A DNA stretch of 64,000 nt from positions 123,968 through 187,967 of the forward strand of contig CAJUGI010000002.1 in assembly GCA_910586065.1 (NCBI GenBank). Reading direction: 5' to 3'. The notes under the pieces were generated by a model, which searched no databases, was not told the DNA's origin, and saw only the letters and a list, made by a program, of their open reading frames with translations. Positions 61,045-64,000 of the stretch are shown here, in pieces. The first letter of the stretch is position 1; the number at the start of each line of letters is the position of its first letter. The position numbers and the translations under genes are program-made. The DNA is from an uncultured Christensenella sp. (GTDB lineage Bacteria > Bacillota > Clostridia > Christensenellales > Borkfalkiaceae).

Positions 61045-62559
61045 TTGGAAAAGCTCGGCATTATAGATTTAGGCTCGAATTCCGCAAGGCTTGTAATTGT
61101 GAATTTATTCGCTGACGGCTACTTTATGGTGGTTGACGAACTCAAGGAAAGCGTACGTTTGGGGCAGGATATGGAACGCGACGGATTTTTAAAACCCGCA
61201 CGTGTTGCCGAAACGATTAAAACTTTAAAAATGTTCCGCAAGCTGTGTGACGCGGCAGGCGTAACGCGTATAATCGCCGTCGCTACCGAGGCTGTCCGCC
61301 GTGCTAAAAACCAGCGCAGCTTTCTCGATGAAATTCAGGCTAACTGCGGCATAAAAATCCGCGTGTTATCCGCAGAAGAAGAAGCGGTTTTGGTTTACCG
61401 CGGCGTTATTAATACAATGGACGTCCCCAAGGGCGTTGTGCTCGAAATCGGCGGCGGCTCCACTAAAATCGTATATTATAACCGCAGAAATATGCTCAAT
61501 TACGTAACTTTACCCTTTGGCGCGGTTACGTTGACGGGGCTCTTTTCCGAAGACGGTTTAAAACCCGAACAGCAGGCGGCAAAGATAGAAGAATTTTTCA
61601 CCGAACAGTTAAAGCAGGTGGACTGGCTTAAGGAAATTGACCCCGACGTGCAGATGATAGGTGTCGGCGGCTCGTTCAGAAATTTATTCAAAATTTCTAA
61701 AATGGTTCACAAATATCCGCTTGACACGGTGCACAACTTCAAAATGAGCGTTGATGAATTTTTGCCCATATACGATATGCTTAAAGTGCTTGATTTGGAC
61801 AAAAAGAAGAAGATTAAAGGCTTATCCGCGGAACGCGCGGATATTCTTCCTGCGGCGCTCGCCATAGCAAAATCTTTTGTAAGTTATCTTAATCTCGAAG
61901 GCTTCACTTTTTCGGGCGCAGGCTTGAGGGAAGGAATAATGTTTAATCAGGCGCTTCCTATGACGCTGGAAAAGCCCATTGCCGACGTCTTGAATTATTC
62001 GCTTACCACCCTCGTAAAATATTACGACTGCGACGAAAAACACGTGGAGCACGTGGTTAATCTCAGTATTCAGCTCTTTAAGCAACTGCGCGTATTGCAT
62101 AAATTCCCCCGCCAATATCTTAAAGTTTTAAAGGTTGCGGCAATGCTTCACGATTGTGGAATGCGCATAAAATATTATAACCATCAGCGGCACAGCTGGT
62201 ATATGATTTTAAATTCCACGCTTTACGGCGTGTCTCACCGCGATATCGTCCTTGCCGCGTTCACGGCGTGCTGTCATAAAAAAGAGGATATCAATATGTA
62301 CGACTGGATGCGCTATAAGGACGTGGTTTCGGAAGACGATTTGGAAATCGTCAAAAAACTCGGCGTAATGCTCCGCATTGCCGAAAGTCTGGACAGGGCC
62401 AATTCCGGCACGATAAAGAGCATTAACTGCGACATATTGGGCGATTCCGTGATTATGAAGACGGAAGTGGACGGCGATGCAACTTTGGAAATACGCAATG
62501 CAATGACGGCGGCAACCGAATTCAGAAAAGCTTTCCATAAAAATTTAGAACTTTTATAA
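61045..62559 (+). CDS. ppx: Ppx/GppA exopolyphosphatase with HD domain
   Basis: A 504-residue ASKHA-fold phosphatase. IIDLGSNSARLVIV (phosphate 1 loop), RIIAVATEAVRRAKN, VVLEIGGGSTKIVY and MIGVGGSFRNLFK belong to the Ppx/GppA N-terminal half (1-300). An HD-type C-terminal domain (about 315-500) has AAMLHDCGMRIKYYN and HRDIVLAAFTACCH. The family degrades polyphosphate or pppGpp. The TTG at 61045 is chosen because AAAGAGG lies 7 nt upstream; 17 residues before it are not conserved. A TATAAT at 60962-60967 is a candidate -10. Followed by maf. Confidence 0.9.
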   Translation: MEKLGIIDLGSNSARLVIVNLFADGYFMVVDELKESVRLGQDMERDGFLKPARVAETIKTLKMFRKLCDAAGVTRIIAVATEAVRRAKNQRSFLDEIQANCGIKIRVLSAEEEAVLVYRGVINTMDVPKGVVLEIGGGSTKIVYYNRRNMLNYVTLPFGAVTLTGLFSEDGLKPEQQAAKIEEFFTEQLKQVDWLKEIDPDVQMIGVGGSFRNLFKISKMVHKYPLDTVHNFKMSVDEFLPIYDMLKVLDLDKKKKIKGLSAERADILPAALAIAKSFVSYLNLEGFTFSGAGLREGIMFNQALPMTLEKPIADVLNYSLTTLVKYYDCDEKHVEHVVNLSIQLFKQLRVLHKFPRQYLKVLKVAAMLHDCGMRIKYYNHQRHSWYMILNSTLYGVSHRDIVLAAFTACCHKKEDINMYDWMRYKDVVSEDDLEIVKKLGVMLRIAESLDRANSGTIKSINCDILGDSVIMKTEVDGDATLEIRNAMTAATEFRKAFHKNLELL

Positions 62560-62609
62560 AGTAACGTTGCCGCCTGTGAAGGCGGCAATTATTATTAAAG
62601 GTGAAACCA

Positions 62610-63167
62610 ATGAAATACGTACTTGCCAGCGCTTCGCCGCGGCGCAGGGAATTGCTGTCGCAGATACTTGAAAATTTCGAAGTGGTTCCCGCTGTTGCGG
62701 AAGAAAAAGTCAACCTCTCGCTGTTTCCCGAAAATATGGCTTGTTCGCTTGCCGAAAGCAAGTGCGACGAAGTTTTTTTGAATAATCCCGAAAAAATCGT
62801 AATCGGTTGCGATACAATAGTTGTTTTCAAAAACGAGGTTTTGGGTAAACCGAAGGACAGAGAAGAAGCGGTAAAAACTCTTAAAATGCTTTCAGGCAAA
62901 ACGCATTACGTCATCACAGGCGTATGCGTCCGCAGTAAAAATAGAAAAGTAGTCGATTTTGATAAAACCGAAGTTAAATTCAACGTTTTAACCGACGAAT
63001 TTATACAAAATTACGTTAACGGCGGGTCTCCTATGGATAAAGCCGGCAGCTACGGAATACAGGACGGCGGCGTGGTAAACGTTTATTACGGCAGTTACAC
63101 AAACGTAGTCGGTTTGCCGGTGGCGCTCACAAAAAAACTTATCGAAGAGGTAATAAAAAACTCATGA
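62610..63167 (+). CDS. maf: Maf-family nucleotide pyrophosphatase
   Basis: A 185-residue Maf protein, which hydrolyses non-canonical or canonical nucleoside triphosphates and is linked to septum formation. LASASPRRRELL (residues 5-16), VIGCDTIVVF, LGKPKDREEA and LSGKTHYVITGV are the family motifs; GSPMDKAGSYGIQ follows. The ATG at 62610 is favoured over the GTG at 62601. It overlaps the MreB-like gene by ATGA, matching the maf-mreB order common in Bacillota. Confidence 0.93.
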   Translation: MKYVLASASPRRRELLSQILENFEVVPAVAEEKVNLSLFPENMACSLAESKCDEVFLNNPEKIVIGCDTIVVFKNEVLGKPKDREEAVKTLKMLSGKTHYVITGVCVRSKNRKVVDFDKTEVKFNVLTDEFIQNYVNGGSPMDKAGSYGIQDGGVVNVYYGSYTNVVGLPVALTKKLIEEVIKNS

Positions 63168-64000
63168 AAAAAATAGCCGTCGATTTTGGTTCGGGTACAA
63201 CCAAAATTTATATTCCGGGTTGCGGCGTGGTCCTGTGCGAAGCTACGTGTGCGGCCGTAGAAGAGTATGAAGAAAACGGACAAACGGTATTCGGCGTAAA
63301 GGCTTTGGGCGATAAAGCTCGCGCTCTTTCGGGCAGGGCGGCAGTAAATACGCACATTGTTAATCCTGTTGTCGAGGGCGATATAAAACACGAAAAACTT
63401 GCCGCCGCTCTTTTAAAATATTTTCTGGAAAAAATCGAACTTGGCGGAACGAAGGCTAAGCGCGTCGAAGCAATCTTTACTTTACCCTGCGGAATTAAAT
63501 CACAAATCAAACAAAAATACGTACGTCTCGCTCAGAATTGCGGTATCGGCGCGGCTTACTTCACGTTTGTTCCCTTTGCCGCGGTGCTCGGACATAATGT
63601 GTCGCTCGGCGAAAGTACTCCGGTATTTTCACTCGATATCGGGCAGTCGGTTACAAATATAGCCGCTTTTTCAAAGGACGGCGTAATTTCGGGGCTTTCC
63701 GTCAATCTCGGCGGCGGGAATATAGACGTGCATTTAATCGACGAACTCGCCGAAGGCAACAATTTCAAAATAGGCACATTAACGGCGGAAAGGCTTAAAA
63801 ATACGGTAGGCAGTCTTTTGGAAGACGATAATAAAATGCTCGTTATCGACGGCAGACAAATTTCCAACGGCGCGCCCGTCTCGCTTGCCGTCAATTCTTC
63901 GCAGATATACGACGTAATCACAACTTACGTCGATAAAATTTTAGATTACGCAACTTTAGTAATTTCCGAACTTCCCGCCGAAGTGGCGTCCGCAGTAATG
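63164..64000 (+). CDS. MreB-like actin-family protein (partial, runs off the window)
   Basis: The first 279 residues of an open frame that is cut by the window end. It starts MKKIAVDFGSGTTKIYIPG, an actin/HSP70 phosphate-1 loop. FSLDIGQSVTNIAAFSKDG gives phosphate 2, and VSVNLGGGNIDVHLIDEL-like LSVNLGGGNIDVH follows. A GIVLxEPS-like start (GVVLCEATCAAV) and RAAVNTHIVNPVVEGDI recall MreB/Mbl. It is clearly diverged from canonical MreB (SGT in place of the usual GTA, and few of the surface helices). Directly behind maf, it is most likely the local MreB paralog that organises cell-wall synthesis. Reading stops at 64000. Confidence 0.75.
   Translation, partial: MKKIAVDFGSGTTKIYIPGCGVVLCEATCAAVEEYEENGQTVFGVKALGDKARALSGRAAVNTHIVNPVVEGDIKHEKLAAALLKYFLEKIELGGTKAKRVEAIFTLPCGIKSQIKQKYVRLAQNCGIGAAYFTFVPFAAVLGHNVSLGESTPVFSLDIGQSVTNIAAFSKDGVISGLSVNLGGGNIDVHLIDELAEGNNFKIGTLTAERLKNTVGSLLEDDNKMLVIDGRQISNGAPVSLAVNSSQIYDVITTYVDKILDYATLVISELPAEVASAVM

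Overview
This window looks like a chromosomal segment of a Gram-positive, low-to-medium GC bacterium of the Clostridia, probably an uncultured gut lineage near the Christensenellales. The grounds are an rpoB-rpoC pair read from a consensus sigma-A promoter, single-chain Fe-S serine dehydratase, a YlmC/YmxH-type protein, ECF transporters, maf next to an mreB-like gene, and no outer-membrane genes. The assignment is inferred from gene content, not from a marker-gene comparison. Almost all of the DNA is ordinary and densely coding. No prophage, insertion sequence or CRISPR array was seen.

Layout. 1-8.3 kb: duplicated hairpin repeats, an XRE regulator, a PepV-like dipeptidase, a two-component system, a DUF362 protein, serine dehydratase, a PAS-PP2C phosphatase and a lipid kinase. 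8.4-14.1 kb: cca, the rpsF-ssb-rpsR operon with a likely S6:S18 leader, a noncoding RNA locus holding a tRNA-like fold, a slipin, yggS and a left-handed beta-helix protein. 14.1-21.4 kb: an iron-type regulon consisting of a DtxR-family regulator, iron-box-like operators, a YgbA-family protein, two half ABC transporters and a complete ECF transporter, resembling the SiaD-H heme cluster of Streptococcus pyogenes. 21.6-31.6 kb: a cell-surface block with a Wzy/O-antigen-ligase-type polymerase, a 2426-residue membrane-anchored repeat protein and a phosphoglycosyl transferase. 31.7-42.8 kb: radA, ispDF, an RqcP-like S4 protein, rpoB and rpoC.

42.8-46.5 kb: a DUF368 polyprenyl-phosphate transporter, an EFR1 flavodoxin-ferredoxin and an epimerase fused to a zinc-binding tail. 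46.8-52.3 kb: an RHS/YD-repeat protein overlapping a small YcxB-like membrane protein (possible immunity partner), then tRNA-Leu with a perfect 44-bp palindrome as terminator. 52.4-57.5 kb: an ABC exporter pair, CvpA-like, YlmC/YmxH-like, DUF4363 and DUF421 proteins. 57.5-64 kb: a compact folate operon (folC-folE-folP-folBK), an exopolyphosphatase, maf and the start of an mreB-like gene cut by the window end.

The most unusual signals are (1) the RNA at about 10.99-11.24 kb, in which a tRNA T-arm, an acceptor-like stem closed by a GUAA tetraloop, a D-arm and a GAA anticodon-like arm occur in circularly permuted order behind a consensus promoter; (2) the iron-regulated YgbA/ABC/ECF locus, whose promoter has an operator on one side and a terminator hairpin immediately after it; (3) the RHS-YcxB overlap; and (4) TGTCA-type palindromes shared by the two large surface or polymorphic loci. 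All family names rest on motif recognition by eye.
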